This document shows positions 7,974 to 17,432 of a stretch of 64,000 nt of DNA, piece after piece. The notes below the pieces were generated by a model. The model was not told where the DNA came from. It saw nothing but the letters and a program-made list of their open reading frames with translations, and made no database searches. Numbering within the stretch: position 1 is the stretch's first letter; each line of letters starts with the position of its first letter. Where the stretch lies: assembly GCF_029894425.1 (NCBI RefSeq), contig NZ_JARXYJ010000001.1:744001-808000 (forward strand), written 5' to 3'. The position numbers were made by a program, and so were the translations under genes. Origin of the DNA: Streptomyces sp. SAI-127. GTDB lineage: Bacteria > Actinomycetota > Actinomycetes > Streptomycetales > Streptomycetaceae.

Positions 7974-9392
7974 TCAGCGCTGCAGGGTGAGCAGGCCCGG
8001 CCGGTACGGCAGGCTCATGTAGCCGGTGTTCGGCGGGATGTCTTTGAGGAGGCCCTGGTAGAGGAACTGCAGGTTGCAGGGATCGATGGTCATGGTCTGG
8101 TCGGGGTTGTTGCGGATCAGGTCACCGTGGCTGACGCCCTGGGCCCAGGTGGAACCGCTGTTGGCCTGGCCCGCGAAGGGGCTGCTCTCGCTGCCGGCCT
8201 GGACGGTCCACGGACCGTCCAGGCTGGAGGCGGTGAACGAGCGGAAGTAGCGGTTCGAACCCTGCGCCTCAACGATCATGAGGTACTGGTCCCGGCCCTG
8301 GACCTTGTAGACCTCCGGCGCCTCGAACAGAAGGTCCCTGTTTGTGTCGCTCATGACCGTCGTGTACGAGGAGCCGAAGCTGCTGGGGAAGTTCCCGAGC
8401 GGCATGCTCGTCCGGTAGATCTTGCCGTTGTCACCGGCGAAGAACAGGTACATGTTCTGGTTGTCGGCGATCATGGTCGCGTCGAGCGGGGCGCCGTCTT
8501 CGCCGGCGGGGAGGCTGCCGGTGAACAGCGGCTGCGGGGCGGACCAGCCGTTGGGGTTGGTGGGGTCGCTGGACGTGCTGTAGACGAACGACGGCCACTG
8601 GTACACCATCACCCAGATGTTCTTGGTTGAGAGGTAGAACAGTTCGGGCGCCACCGCGTCCCGGTTCGTCTTGGTCTGGGTGGCCGCCCCCATGTCCGAC
8701 CAGTTCGTGAAGGGACTGAACCCCGTCGAGCCCCACCCACTTTCGTTGGCGGTGGTCGCGTAGACCAGGTTCTTGCCGTTGTACTTCACGGTGGCGAAGT
8801 CCTTCAGCGCGAGCTGCCCGTTCGCCGGCTGCGCCAGCGGACCCGTCGAGGTCCAGCGGTAGGCGGACGGAAGAGCACACGCGTTGCTCGCCCCGGACAG
8901 GCCGGTCCACTTCTGGTTGGCGCCGCCGTGGCACGACCAGATCTGCACCCCCGTGCCGTTGGCCTTGCCCCAGCCCGAGACCTCCAGGCACAGTCCGGAC
9001 CGCACGCCGACGATCGTGCCGTCGGGGTTCACCCGCCACTGCTGGTTGTCACTGCCGTTGCACGTCCAGATCTGCACCGGGGTCCCGGGCGTGGTGGCGC
9101 CGCCCCGGACATCCAGGCACTTGTTGCCGTACACGGTCAGCTGGTCGCTGTCCGTCAACGTCCACTGCTGGTTGGTTCCGCCGTGGCAGTCCCAGATGTG
9201 CACGTTCGCGCCGTCGGTCTGGCTGAAGCCCGCCACATCGAGACAGCGGCCGGAATCAACACCGCGCACGTCGCTGGTGGTGGCCGCCTGAGCCGGACCG
9301 GCAACGAGCAGCGCCGCCAACGCGGCCAGGGCCGCGACCACGGCGGCGAGCACCGCGGACGGGCGCCTGCGGCTGAAACTACGTCTGCGCAT
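7974..9392 (-). CDS. Secreted GH62 alpha-L-arabinofuranosidase with ricin-type CBM13
   Basis: 472 residues that release arabinose side chains from arabinoxylan outside the cell. A basic N-terminus and long hydrophobic stretch ([19 protein letters not shown], cleavage after AQAA) form the signal peptide. Residues about 40-165 form a three-fold beta-trefoil with repeated C-L-D-V and N-Q-Q-W motifs, a CBM13. The GH62 domain follows, with LKDFATVKY (base Asp), PLDATMIAD (pKa-modulating Asp) and [10 protein letters not shown] (acid Glu). The CBM13-GH62 order is known from S. lividans and S. coelicolor arabinofuranosidases. ATG 9392 follows GAGG at good spacing. It is transcribed alone, with its own terminator and a candidate operator. 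Confidence 0.9.
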   Translation of the reverse strand: MRRRSFSRRRPSAVLAAVVAALAALAALLVAGPAQAATTSDVRGVDSGRCLDVAGFSQTDGANVHIWDCHGGTNQQWTLTDSDQLTVYGNKCLDVRGGATTPGTPVQIWTCNGSDNQQWRVNPDGTIVGVRSGLCLEVSGWGKANGTGVQIWSCHGGANQKWTGLSGASNACALPSAYRWTSTGPLAQPANGQLALKDFATVKYNGKNLVYATTANESGWGSTGFSPFTNWSDMGAATQTKTNRDAVAPELFYLSTKNIWVMVYQWPSFVYSTSSDPTNPNGWSAPQPLFTGSLPAGEDGAPLDATMIADNQNMYLFFAGDNGKIYRTSMPLGNFPSSFGSSYTTVMSDTNRDLLFEAPEVYKVQGRDQYLMIVEAQGSNRYFRSFTASSLDGPWTVQAGSESSPFAGQANSGSTWAQGVSHGDLIRNNPDQTMTIDPCNLQFLYQGLLKDIPPNTGYMSLPYRPGLLTLQR

Positions 9393-9473
9393 AAGGACCT
9401 CGTCATCCTCGAGCAAGCGACTCCGGTCCGGCCCGTCGAGGGCTGCCCGGATGCCGGTGTGGCGGAACTCCGA

Positions 9474-9493
9474 CTGTTCGACATATCAAACAG
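9474..9493. promoter_or_regulatory. Candidate operator upstream of the GH62 gene
   Basis: CTGTTCGA-CATA-TCAAACAG is an 8-4-8 inverted repeat with one mismatch, about 80 bases before the GH62 start. A local-repressor or global sugar-regulator site is plausible. The sequence is unlike the palindrome before the GH43 fragment. The rest of 9393-9760 shows no gene. Confidence 0.35.
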
Positions 9494-9760
9494 CGGTCGA
9501 AGTGCCGATCGAGAGAATGCTAGACATCCCATGAATGACGTCAATACTTCTCGCAAGATCCGCGGGCAGAAACGTTCGCAGGCTGAAACCAGGCGGCTTC
9601 AAGTCCCATGGTTGTACGGGCCTTTGGCGTGAGGGCCAGGTAGCGGTGCGGGCGCGGACTTGGTGATCATCACGGGCCCTCGACGCCCAGAACTCTTCGG
9701 CCCCCGCGAGGTCAGACTGGCCCCCGTGTACGCGGTCTTCCGGATGGCCGGTCTCGCCGT

Positions 9761-9791
9761 CCGGGCGGGACCCGGAACCCGGGGCGCCCGG
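9761..9791. terminator. Possible terminator of the luxC operon
   Basis: CCGGGCG (9761-9767) can pair with CGCCCGG (9785-9791), 20 bases beyond the stop codon of the minus-strand acyl-CoA reductase gene. The stem is short and in a very GC-rich stretch, so support is modest. Confidence 0.35.
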
Positions 9792-9810
9792 TTCGCCGCC
9801 GCGGAAGCCG

Positions 9811-11199
9811 TCACTCGTCGTTCACCCAGCGCATGAGCCGTTGCAGCGGGTAGAAGCCGTCGTGGGAGAGGCCCGGCGGCATGCCGCCCGCCCTGCCGAG
9901 GGAGACCACGCGTTGCACGCCGGCGCAGGCGAGGGCGTCGCGTAGTTCCGCCTTGCGGGTGTCGGGGTACACGCCGACCGTTTGGGTGGCCACCCCGGCG
10001 TGGGTGACGGCTTCGGACAGGGTGGCGACCGGGACGACGTCGACGATCTTCCCGTCGGGGTGGAAATCCACGGGTTCCGGTGAACGGATGACCAGGCCCT
10101 GGCCGTCGTAGCCGCCCCACACCCGGTACTCGGGCTGCATGGACCGCAGGACGTCGATCTCCTCACGCAGTTCCGCGGCAACCCGTGGACCGCCAGCCGA
10201 GCTGAACTCCCTTGCCACGCCGAGACGTTCGCACAGCAGGGCGGCGTAGCGGTCGGCGTCGTCCCAGGATCCCTCGACGAACTGGAAGCGGCTGGCCACG
10301 CAGGCCTGCTGGTTGAAGAACGTGGCGTCGGCGGCGCCCGCGTCGGCCGCCCGGGCCAGGCTCTCCTCGGACGCGAAGGCCTCGCGGCCGATCATCGAGA
10401 TGGAGGTCTTGGGGTCGAAGGAGACGAGTTCGAACCCCGGGCCGACGTACTTCAGCGCGCTGCGGATGGTGGCCTCGCCGCCCCAGGCGACCAGCTTGTC
10501 GAAGAACTGCGGGCGGAACAGCACGCTCTCCACCGCCTCGTCGCCGCCGCGCCAGTACACCGCGGAGAACGACCGCACGACCGGGTGCCCGGGGGCGACC
10601 GCGGCCATGGTGCGCAGGATCGCGGTCGCGGTGAACAGGTCGTTCGAGGGCAGTTTCAGGAGGTTGACGCCCTTGGTGAGCGCGCCGCGCACGACGGACA
10701 TCGCCGCGACTCCGGGTGCGTTGCCGGCGATGATGTGCACCAGGCGGGGCGGGAACGCGCGGGTGGCCGCGATCCGGTCGTCGGGCAGGCGTACCTCGCG
10801 CCAGCCGTCGAGCACGTCCGCACCGCCGAGTTCGTGGGCGATCTGGGCGTACAGGCCGGGGCGTTGGAAGCTGCGCCACAGCACGGCGTAGGCGCGCTCC
10901 AGCACCTCCGCGGGCAACGGGCTGACCGGGACCATCCGGTCCAGGGCTTCGGCGAGCAGGCCTCCGCGGTCCGCCTTGAGCGCCTCGCCGGTCTCCACCA
11001 GCAGCTCGACGATCTCCGCCACGGGCACGTCGAAGGCGGGACCCGGTTCGGAGCGCGGCCACACAAGGCGGTCCAGGTCGAGGGGCGGTGCGGTGAACCG
11101 GCCGAGGTCGACGGGTGTGCTCTGGTCGGCCTCGCCCCGGACCACGTGGACGACGGTCACGGGGTCGGCCGCGGTGCCGTCGAGTGTCGTACCGCTCAT
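9811..11199 (-). CDS. luxC-like: LuxC-family acyl-CoA reductase
   Basis: 462 residues of the LuxC branch of the aldehyde dehydrogenase superfamily. The family reduces an activated acyl group (acyl-CoA or acyl-enzyme) to an aldehyde with NADPH. Visible features are the nucleotide-binding L-V-H-I-I-A-G-N-A-P-G segment and the catalytic Cys in F-F-N-Q-Q-A-C-V. ATG 11199 overlaps the stop of the LuxE-like gene (TGATG), so the two are coupled. No luxA or luxB is nearby, so this is not bioluminescence. With LuxE and a Liv-type importer in one operon it most likely reduces, or in reverse oxidises, a carboxylate-derived thioester during catabolism. The substrate is unknown. Confidence 0.85.
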   Translation of the reverse strand: MSGTTLDGTAADPVTVVHVVRGEADQSTPVDLGRFTAPPLDLDRLVWPRSEPGPAFDVPVAEIVELLVETGEALKADRGGLLAEALDRMVPVSPLPAEVLERAYAVLWRSFQRPGLYAQIAHELGGADVLDGWREVRLPDDRIAATRAFPPRLVHIIAGNAPGVAAMSVVRGALTKGVNLLKLPSNDLFTATAILRTMAAVAPGHPVVRSFSAVYWRGGDEAVESVLFRPQFFDKLVAWGGEATIRSALKYVGPGFELVSFDPKTSISMIGREAFASEESLARAADAGAADATFFNQQACVASRFQFVEGSWDDADRYAALLCERLGVAREFSSAGGPRVAAELREEIDVLRSMQPEYRVWGGYDGQGLVIRSPEPVDFHPDGKIVDVVPVATLSEAVTHAGVATQTVGVYPDTRKAELRDALACAGVQRVVSLGRAGGMPPGLSHDGFYPLQRLMRWVNDE

Positions 11200-12548
11200 C
11201 AGTGGATCATCCCCCGCACATAGGAGTCGAGTGTCGCGGCGCAGGTGATCTTGTCGTCGCCGCCGAGGTCGCCGTAGCGCCGGATGTCCGGCAGGACCGC
11301 CGGTCCGGGGCGGCCGCAGGTGCACGGCGAGAAGTCCACGAAGACCCGGTCGCCGCTGATCAGTCCGCCCCAGCGGCCCTCCAGGGAGACGTCGAGGAAC
11401 GCGAACCGCCCCTCCACCACGCCGTGTCCGGGGTTGAGCAGCTTCTCGCCGGGCTCGTCGAGCACGAGGGGGATCACCCAGGGCGGCACGTGGTAGTTGC
11501 CCTGCTCGCAGGCGAGGCAGGAGCCCTGGAGCTCGGTCATGCCGTAGCTGCGTACGCGGCGTACACCTTCGTAGAAGGCGGTGAGCTGCTGCTGGTAGTC
11601 GTCGGGCAGCGCGCGGCCTTTGTTGCCGCCGCCGCTGAGCACCAGCGTGTCCGGGTGCAGGCTGCCGTCGGGCACGCCGCGGGCGCGCAGGGCCTGGATG
11701 AGGGTGAACTGCTGGTTGTTCATGCCGGCGATCAGCAGCGGCTCGTCGCGGTGCGCGGCGATGTCGTCGACGATCTGGGCCATGGCCGCGCCGAGTTCCT
11801 GCTCGCGGGACTCGGAGGCGTTCTCGAAGGAGCTGATCTCCTGTGGGGTGGCGGCGCCCTCCGCGATCCGGCGGCGCAGCAGCGCGCTGCTCATCAGCTC
11901 GGAGACCCGCATCGGGTCCTCGGTGAGCAGCCGGGTCTCGCCGGGTTGCGCGAAGACGTCGGCGTGCCGGCGAAAGCCGTCGATGGAGCGCATCGGGCCG
12001 CTCGCGGGTGCGAGCAGATAGCCGCGGCGGGTGGGTTTCGGGGGCAGGGGGTCGGGCCAGCAGGTGAGGTGCTCCAGGATGTCGTGGAGGAAACTCAGGT
12101 CACTGGCGTCGCAGTTGAGGAAGGAGACCTTCCCGGAGGTGCCGCTGGTGATGTACGGGCGATGGCCGGCGGCGGTGATGCGGTCGGTCCACTCGTCGAT
12201 GTCGTTGACGCCGTCCATGTCGACGTCGCCGGGTTCGACCGCGGACACGGTGGTGTACCAGCGCAGGAGCCGGTCCCAGCGGCCCGCGGTGATGAGGGAG
12301 ACGGGGTAGGACTTGTAGCTGGTGTGCGAGAAGAGCAGCGGCACGAGGTCGTCGAGGCCGGTGACCTCCTCCACACCGGTCTCCGCCGCCCGGGTGCGCA
12401 GCAGCGGAACCCGCTCGCGGTGGGCGGTGAAGGTCTCCCGGGCGGCCTCCAGCTGCAACTCCCTCAGCTCGTCGGCGGGTTGGTCGAAGGTGTCGCCGGA
12501 AAGGACGAGGGATCGGATCTGCTCGCGTGCGCCTGGCACAGCGTTCAC
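11199..12548 (-). CDS. luxE-like: LuxE-type acyl-protein synthetase, adenylate-forming
   Basis: 449 residues resembling LuxE acyl-protein synthetases, which activate a carboxylic acid with ATP to acyl-AMP and pass the acyl group to an enzyme Cys for reduction by LuxC. The adenylate-forming signature YITSGTSGKVSF is at about residues 135-146, and YGMTELQGS is the second conserved motif. A Cys pair near the C-terminus (F-S-P-C-T-C-G) is a candidate acyl-carrying site by analogy with Vibrio LuxE. Partners are LuxC, overlapping downstream, and LivF, one base upstream. It could supply an activated acid to the adjacent thiolase and dehydrogenase genes instead of making a free aldehyde. Confidence 0.82.
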   Translation of the reverse strand: MNAVPGAREQIRSLVLSGDTFDQPADELRELQLEAARETFTAHRERVPLLRTRAAETGVEEVTGLDDLVPLLFSHTSYKSYPVSLITAGRWDRLLRWYTTVSAVEPGDVDMDGVNDIDEWTDRITAAGHRPYITSGTSGKVSFLNCDASDLSFLHDILEHLTCWPDPLPPKPTRRGYLLAPASGPMRSIDGFRRHADVFAQPGETRLLTEDPMRVSELMSSALLRRRIAEGAATPQEISSFENASESREQELGAAMAQIVDDIAAHRDEPLLIAGMNNQQFTLIQALRARGVPDGSLHPDTLVLSGGGNKGRALPDDYQQQLTAFYEGVRRVRSYGMTELQGSCLACEQGNYHVPPWVIPLVLDEPGEKLLNPGHGVVEGRFAFLDVSLEGRWGGLISGDRVFVDFSPCTCGRPGPAVLPDIRRYGDLGGDDKITCAATLDSYVRGMIH

Positions 12549-12549
12549 C

Positions 12550-13275
12550 TCAATCAGTTGCGTACGTTGTCTTTTCCGCTGCGGTCTGCGCGAGGTACGA
12601 CGACTCGATCGCGTCGAGGTTGCCGCGCAGTTCCTTCGGGGTGCCGGTCATGGTGACGCGGCCGCGGTGCAGGACGTACACGCGGTCGGCGATGTCCAGC
12701 ACCTTGCGCACGTGCTGTTCGACCAGCAGCGCGCCGAGGCCGCGGTCGGCCGCCTCGCGTACCGCGCGCAGGAGGCGGTCGACCACCAACGGGGCGAGGC
12801 CGAGGGAGAGTTCGTCCGCGAGGAGCAGCTTGGGCGAGCGGCACAGGGCGCGGGCCAGCGACAGCATCTGCTGCTCGCCGCCGGACAGCATGCCCGCGCC
12901 GGTTCTGAGGCGCTTTTCGAGCTCGGGGAAGAGTTCCAGCGCCTGCTGGGACCGCACCCGGCCGACCCGCAGGTTGTCCGCGGTGTCGAGCCGGGTGAAG
13001 ACCGCCCGCTCCCCGACGTACGCCAGGCCTTGGCGGGCGCGGCGGTGCAGCGGTGCGCGGCCGGGTTCGCCCAGCCAGCGCACCTCGCCGCCCATCGGGG
13101 CGAGGCTGCCGGAGAGCGCTCGGAGGGTGGTGGTCTTGCCCGCCCCGTTGGGGCCGAGCAGGGCGACGACCTCGCCGGGCCTGACCTCCAGGTCGAGTTC
13201 GCGTACGACCGGCTGGCTGCCGTATCCGGCGGACAGCGAGCGTGCTTCGATCAGGGGTGCGTCGGTGTTGTCCAC
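12550..13275 (-). CDS. livF-like: Branched-chain-type ABC transporter ATP-binding protein (LivF-like)
   Basis: 241 residues, one complete ABC ATPase. It has Walker A GPNGAGKTT, signature LSGGEQQML, Walker B with LLLADE, and a D-loop region L-G-L-A-P. It belongs to the LivF branch that pairs with LivG in amino-acid and carboxylate importers. GTG 13275 follows GAGGAG and is preferred over upstream starts inside the substrate-binding gene spacer. It follows the binding protein by 11 bases and precedes luxE by one base. Its LivG partner is fused into the divergent triple-domain protein at 14661. The proximity to lux and thiolase genes suggests carboxylate, rather than amino acid, import. Confidence 0.88.
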   Translation of the reverse strand: MDNTDAPLIEARSLSAGYGSQPVVRELDLEVRPGEVVALLGPNGAGKTTTLRALSGSLAPMGGEVRWLGEPGRAPLHRRARQGLAYVGERAVFTRLDTADNLRVGRVRSQQALELFPELEKRLRTGAGMLSGGEQQMLSLARALCRSPKLLLADELSLGLAPLVVDRLLRAVREAADRGLGALLVEQHVRKVLDIADRVYVLHRGRVTMTGTPKELRGNLDAIESSYLAQTAAEKTTYATD

Positions 13276-13286
13276 GGGTTTGCTCC

Positions 13287-14531
13287 TCAGCCGGACATCG
13301 CGGCCGTCAGCACCTTGCGGACGTCGACGAAGGTCGATCCGGGCTTGGCCCACTCGATCTTCCCGTCGCGGATGGTCAGTTCGGTTGCGGTGGTGTTGTG
13401 GATGCGGTTGAGGCCCTTGATCGGCAGGGCCGTCGATGCCTTCCAGGTCAGCGGCGGGGTCAGGCCGCCGGTGTCGATGCCCGCCGTGGTGTCCAGCTCC
13501 TGCACCAGGGCCTTGGACGAGATGGTGGGCAGTTGCTTGACGGCCTCGGTGAAGACCTTGAACGCCACCCAGGTCGTCCCGTTGGCGCCATTGGAGGTGT
13601 CGATGTCCTTGTTGCCCTTGGTGGCTTCGAGGAAGTCCTTCCAGGCGGCGTCGGAGGTCGGCGGGTAGTAGCCGGTGATCGCGGAGCCCTCCAGGGGACT
13701 GCTGCTCCCTCCCGTGCTTTCGGCCAGCTGCGGGGTGAGGTTGCCGACGACGCTGCCGAGCTTCGTCTTGGCGCCGGACTGCACGTACGACTTCACGAAC
13801 AGGTCCGAGTGCGTGCCCAGGATGACGTCCACGCAGTCGCTGCCCTTGGTCGCGGCGGCGACCTGCGGGGCGAGGTCTGTGGCGGTGAGCGGCACCTTGA
13901 GGTCCTTCGGCGCTGTCCCTCCGGCGGAAACCGCGCCGAGGGTGAGGAACTGCGAGACGATCGCGGCGGCGGCGACGTCGTACCGTACGCCGGAGATCTT
14001 CTTGCAGCCCTGGTCCACCAGCTGCTTGCCGTGTGCCGCGAACACCACCGGGGTGCCGCCGTTGACCGGGAACGACAGCGGGTTGGAGAACTCGGCCGCC
14101 GAGACTCCGGTGCCGCCGATGTACGGGATGCCGGCCTTCTGCAGGATGGGCATGTAGCGATCACCGGCGAGGCTGTAGGAGCCCACCACCGCGACCACCT
14201 TCTCGGCGACCGCCTGCTGGGCGCACTTCTCGGCCTCGTCGGGGTTGCCCTTCTCGTTGCAGGTGAGCACCTTCAGCGGGGCGCCCTTGATCCCGCCGTT
14301 GGCGTTGATCCACTTCTCGTACGCCTGGGCGGTGAGCCGGACTCCGGGCTGGGCGCTGCCCTGGGTGTCCTCCGGCGCCCAGACCATCACCTTGACCGGT
14401 GTGCCCTTCAGGGCGGAGGTCTCCTCCTTCGAACTGCCGGACGCCTCTCCCCCGCAGCCGGCGGCGAGCAGGACTCCGGTGACCGCGAGGGCGCTCGCTG
14501 CGGCGGTTCTGCGTCGGCGTGAGTGGTTCAT
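13287..14531 (-). CDS. Liv-type ABC transporter substrate-binding lipoprotein
   Basis: 414 residues with a lipoprotein signal (basic start, hydrophobic stretch, lipobox L-A-A-G-C at about residue 26), then a periplasmic-binding type I fold as in LivJ/LivK. Y-E-K-W-I-N-A-N-G-G-I-K-G and the run I-P-Y-I-G-G-T-G-V-S are typical. Lipid anchoring holds it on the outer membrane face to deliver ligand to the permeases encoded divergently. Relatives bind amino acids, aromatic acids and other carboxylates, so the ligand cannot be deduced. First gene of a four-gene operon (binding protein, livF, luxE, luxC). Confidence 0.88.
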   Translation of the reverse strand: MNHSRRRRTAAASALAVTGVLLAAGCGGEASGSSKEETSALKGTPVKVMVWAPEDTQGSAQPGVRLTAQAYEKWINANGGIKGAPLKVLTCNEKGNPDEAEKCAQQAVAEKVVAVVGSYSLAGDRYMPILQKAGIPYIGGTGVSAAEFSNPLSFPVNGGTPVVFAAHGKQLVDQGCKKISGVRYDVAAAAIVSQFLTLGAVSAGGTAPKDLKVPLTATDLAPQVAAATKGSDCVDVILGTHSDLFVKSYVQSGAKTKLGSVVGNLTPQLAESTGGSSSPLEGSAITGYYPPTSDAAWKDFLEATKGNKDIDTSNGANGTTWVAFKVFTEAVKQLPTISSKALVQELDTTAGIDTGGLTPPLTWKASTALPIKGLNRIHNTTATELTIRDGKIEWAKPGSTFVDVRKVLTAAMSG

Positions 14532-14605
14532 GGTTCCTCCGCTGTGCTCGTCGTCGAGATGCCGAACAGCATGGGGTGCGTTTTCTGGTTAGTGAAGTAC
14601 TCTCG

Positions 14606-14629
14606 GCACAATTATTTAAATGAATGTGC
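14606..14629. promoter_or_regulatory. GntR-type operator (site A) in the Liv divergent promoter
   Basis: A 24-base imperfect palindrome from GCACAATT to AATGTGC, symmetric around ATTTAAAT with two mismatched pairs out of twelve. It contains TTATTTAAATGAAT, a match to the motif found before five other promoters in this window. It lies between the substrate-binding gene and the fused permease-ATPase gene, so it could control both. Confidence 0.6.
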
Positions 14630-14660
14630 TGTCTCGCACCTGCCCTCGGGAGGTTCCTCG

Positions 14661-17357
14661 ATGGACGACGTCCTGCGTTTCGCGCTGCTCGGCCTCGGGC
14701 TCGGTGCCCTCTACGCGCTCACCGCGCACGGCATCGTGCTGGTCTACCGGGGCTCCGGCGTCCTGAACTTCGCGCACGGCGCGATCGGTATGGCCGGGGC
14801 CTATGTCCAGTGGGAGCTCGCAACCCAGCACGACGTGACGTACTGGCCCGCCACCGCCTGCGGCGTGCTCACCTCCGCGGTGCTGGGCGTGCTCACCCAC
14901 CTGCTGGTGCTCCGCCCGCTGCGCAGAGCGTCCTCGCTGGCGCGTCTGGTCGGCACCCTGGCGGTCTTCATCGTGCTCACCGCGATCGCCGTCAAGCGCT
15001 ACGGCGACAGCCTGGAGCTGGTGCCGGGCAAGCTGCCCACCAAGCTGCTGACGATCGCCGGGGCGACGGTCTCCGAGGACCGCATGTGGCTGATCGGCAT
15101 CGCGGTCGCCGTGACCGTCCTCCTCCATCTCCTCTACAAGCGCACCCTGTTCGGCCTGGGCACCAGCGCGGTAGCGGAGAACGAGGGCGCGGCCGCCTCG
15201 CTCGGCTGGTCCCCGGACCTGATTGCCACCGGCAACTGGGCACTGGGATCGGCGCTCGCCGGGCTGACCGGCATCCTGATCGTGCCGGTCATCGGCCTGT
15301 CGGTGACCGGGCTGACCACCCTCCTGCTGAGCGCCCTGGCCGCCGCCCTGGTCGGCAAATTCTCCTCGTTCCCCGTCACCCTGGCGGGTGGCCTGGTCAT
15401 CGGCGTCGTGCAGTCCGAACTGACCCGCTTCGGCTCCGACGTCACCGGGCTCGCCGCCTCGGTCCCCTTCCTGTTCATCGCCCTGGTGCTGGTCGCACGC
15501 GGCCGGGCGCTGCCGCTGCGCGGCACGTTCCTGGACCGGCTGCCCGCCCTGGGCACCGGGAAGGTCCGCCCCCTGCCGTTGGCGCTCGCCGTCGTGGCCG
15601 GGCTGTCGCTGGTGAGTCTGGCGACGCCGCTGTGGGCCGACGCGATCACCACCACCCTGGTGCTGTCACTGATCATCCTGTCGATCGTCGTGGTCACCGG
15701 CTACGCGGGACAGGTCTCCCTCGCGGCCTACGCACTGGCCGGGACGGGCGCCTTCATCGCCGGACACGCGGCGGCCGACTGGGGCTGGCCCTTCGAACTC
15801 GCCCTGTTGGCAGGGGTGTTGGGCACGGTCCCGATCGGTCTGCTCTTCGCGCTCCCGGCGGTCCGCACCCGCGGCGTCAATCTCGCGATCATCACGCTCG
15901 GCCTCGGCACCACGCTGGAGGCGATGGTCTTCCAGAACACCGATCTGTCGACGACCCCCGGCAGCGACGGCATCGCGGTGGGCAAGCAGACACTCTTCGG
16001 GATCAGCATCTCCGGCGTCGACCATCCGCAGCGGTACGCCGCCGTCGTGCTCGTGCTGTTCGTCGCCGCCGCGCTCGTGGTCGCCAACGTGCGGCGCAGC
16101 CGGACCGGCCGAAGGCTGATCGCCGTACGGGCGAACGAGCGGGCCGCCGCCGCCCTCGGCATCGACGTCCGCGCCGCCAAGCTCTACGCCTTCGGCCTGT
16201 CCGCGGCCATCGCCGCGCTCGCCGGAGTGCTCACCGGCTTCCGCTCGACCTCGGTCGTCCTGTCCGACTTCGCCAGCTTCGGCTCCATCACCGCGCTCGG
16301 CCTCGCGGTCATCGGCGGGGTCGGTTTCCTCGTCGGCCCGCTGTTCGGCGCGACCTTCGCCGCGGGCACGGTGGGTGCCCGGTTCGGGGACCTCGTGCTG
16401 CCCGGGCTCAGCGAGTGGATGCCGCTGATCGGCGGGATCATCCTGGTGCTGACGCTGGTGGGCAACCAGGACGGCATCGGGAAGGGGCTCAGCAGACAGG
16501 CGGCGGGGAGCCGGCGCAAGCTGCCCCCGAAACGGCCGGCGACCGTCCCCAAGGACGAGCCGTCAGCCGTCCCGACCGCGACCCGCGCCGCCCCACTCCC
16601 CCTCCAGGTACGGGACCTCACCGTCCGCTACGGCGGTGTCGTCGCCGTCGACGGGCTCTCCCTGGACGTCGCACCGGGCCAGGTCGTGGGGCTCATCGGT
16701 CCCAACGGCGCCGGCAAGACCTCCGCCATCGACGCGGTCACCGGCTTCACCCGGGCCGCGTCGGGCAGCGTGCGCCTCGGAGACCGGGACGCGACCCGGC
16801 TGCCGGTCCACCGGCGGGCAGCAGCCGGTCTGAGCCGCTCCTTCCAGTCGCTGGAACTGTTCGAGGACATGACCGTCCTGGACAACCTGTACGCGGCCTG
16901 CGACCGGCCCGGCCGATGGGCCTACCTCACGGACCTGATCCGTCCCGGCAGCCGCCCGCTCCCCACTCATGTGCTCGTCGCGGTACGGGAGTTCGGTCTC
17001 CAGGACAGTCTGGACCGGCCGGTGGGCGACCTGTCGTACGGAGAGCGGCGGCTGCTGGCCATCGCCCGCGCGGTGGCGGCCTCGCCGTCCGTGCTGCTCC
17101 TCGACGAACCGGCGGCGGGCCTGTCGGACGACGAGACCCGGGAGTTGGCCCACTTGGTACGGCGGCTCGCCGAGGACTGGGGCATGGGCGTGCTGCTCGT
17201 CGAGCACGACGTCGACATGGTGATGAGCGTCTGCGACCAGGTCGTCGTCCTGGACTTCGGCCGCCGGATCTGCGCCGGCACCCCCGAGGAGGTCCGGCGC
17301 GATCCGGCGGTCCGGGCGGCCTACCTGGGCGACCTGGAGCCGGAGACGCTGGCCTGA
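14661..17357 (+). CDS. Fused LivH-LivM-LivG branched-chain-type ABC permease/ATPase
   Basis: 898 residues that combine three usually separate subunits. Residues about 1-290 are a LivH-type permease (ALYALTAHGIVLVYRGSGVLNFAHGAIG near the N-terminus). About 300-610 are a LivM-type permease (VVTGYAGQVSLAAYA, RTRGVNLAIITLG). About 645-898 are a LivG-type ATPase with Walker A GPNGAGKT, signature L-S-Y-G-E-R-R and Walker B LLLDEP. With the LivF protein and the lipoprotein opposite it forms a complete importer. ATG 14661 follows GGGAGG, and the open frame upstream runs through the operator. LivM-LivG fusions are common; the three-way fusion is less usual. Confidence 0.9.
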   Translation: MDDVLRFALLGLGLGALYALTAHGIVLVYRGSGVLNFAHGAIGMAGAYVQWELATQHDVTYWPATACGVLTSAVLGVLTHLLVLRPLRRASSLARLVGTLAVFIVLTAIAVKRYGDSLELVPGKLPTKLLTIAGATVSEDRMWLIGIAVAVTVLLHLLYKRTLFGLGTSAVAENEGAAASLGWSPDLIATGNWALGSALAGLTGILIVPVIGLSVTGLTTLLLSALAAALVGKFSSFPVTLAGGLVIGVVQSELTRFGSDVTGLAASVPFLFIALVLVARGRALPLRGTFLDRLPALGTGKVRPLPLALAVVAGLSLVSLATPLWADAITTTLVLSLIILSIVVVTGYAGQVSLAAYALAGTGAFIAGHAAADWGWPFELALLAGVLGTVPIGLLFALPAVRTRGVNLAIITLGLGTTLEAMVFQNTDLSTTPGSDGIAVGKQTLFGISISGVDHPQRYAAVVLVLFVAAALVVANVRRSRTGRRLIAVRANERAAAALGIDVRAAKLYAFGLSAAIAALAGVLTGFRSTSVVLSDFASFGSITALGLAVIGGVGFLVGPLFGATFAAGTVGARFGDLVLPGLSEWMPLIGGIILVLTLVGNQDGIGKGLSRQAAGSRRKLPPKRPATVPKDEPSAVPTATRAAPLPLQVRDLTVRYGGVVAVDGLSLDVAPGQVVGLIGPNGAGKTSAIDAVTGFTRAASGSVRLGDRDATRLPVHRRAAAGLSRSFQSLELFEDMTVLDNLYAACDRPGRWAYLTDLIRPGSRPLPTHVLVAVREFGLQDSLDRPVGDLSYGERRLLAIARAVAASPSVLLLDEPAAGLSDDETRELAHLVRRLAEDWGMGVLLVEHDVDMVMSVCDQVVVLDFGRRICAGTPEEVRRDPAVRAAYLGDLEPETLA

Positions 17358-17384
17358 ACGTCCCGTCCCGGGGAACGCCGAAAA

Positions 17385-17412
17385 CCGGAGGCGCTGCGAT
17401 CAGCGCCTCCGG
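17385..17412. terminator. Perfect 12-bp hairpin, bidirectional terminator
   Basis: CCGGAGGCGCTG (17385-17396), loop CGAT, CAGCGCCTCCGG (17401-17412). It lies between the fused Liv gene and the convergent SDR gene ending at 17433. Confidence 0.85.
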
Positions 17413-17432
17413 CAGCAACGACAAGGGCCTTG

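Noticed and set aside
9601..9760. Coding region between the GH62 promoter and the luxC operon end
   Set aside because: Frames are short and show no ribosome site or family resemblance.
9811..12548. Bioluminescence operon (luxC, luxE)
   Set aside because: There are no luxA or luxB luciferase genes and the operon partners are transport proteins, so light emission is not supported.
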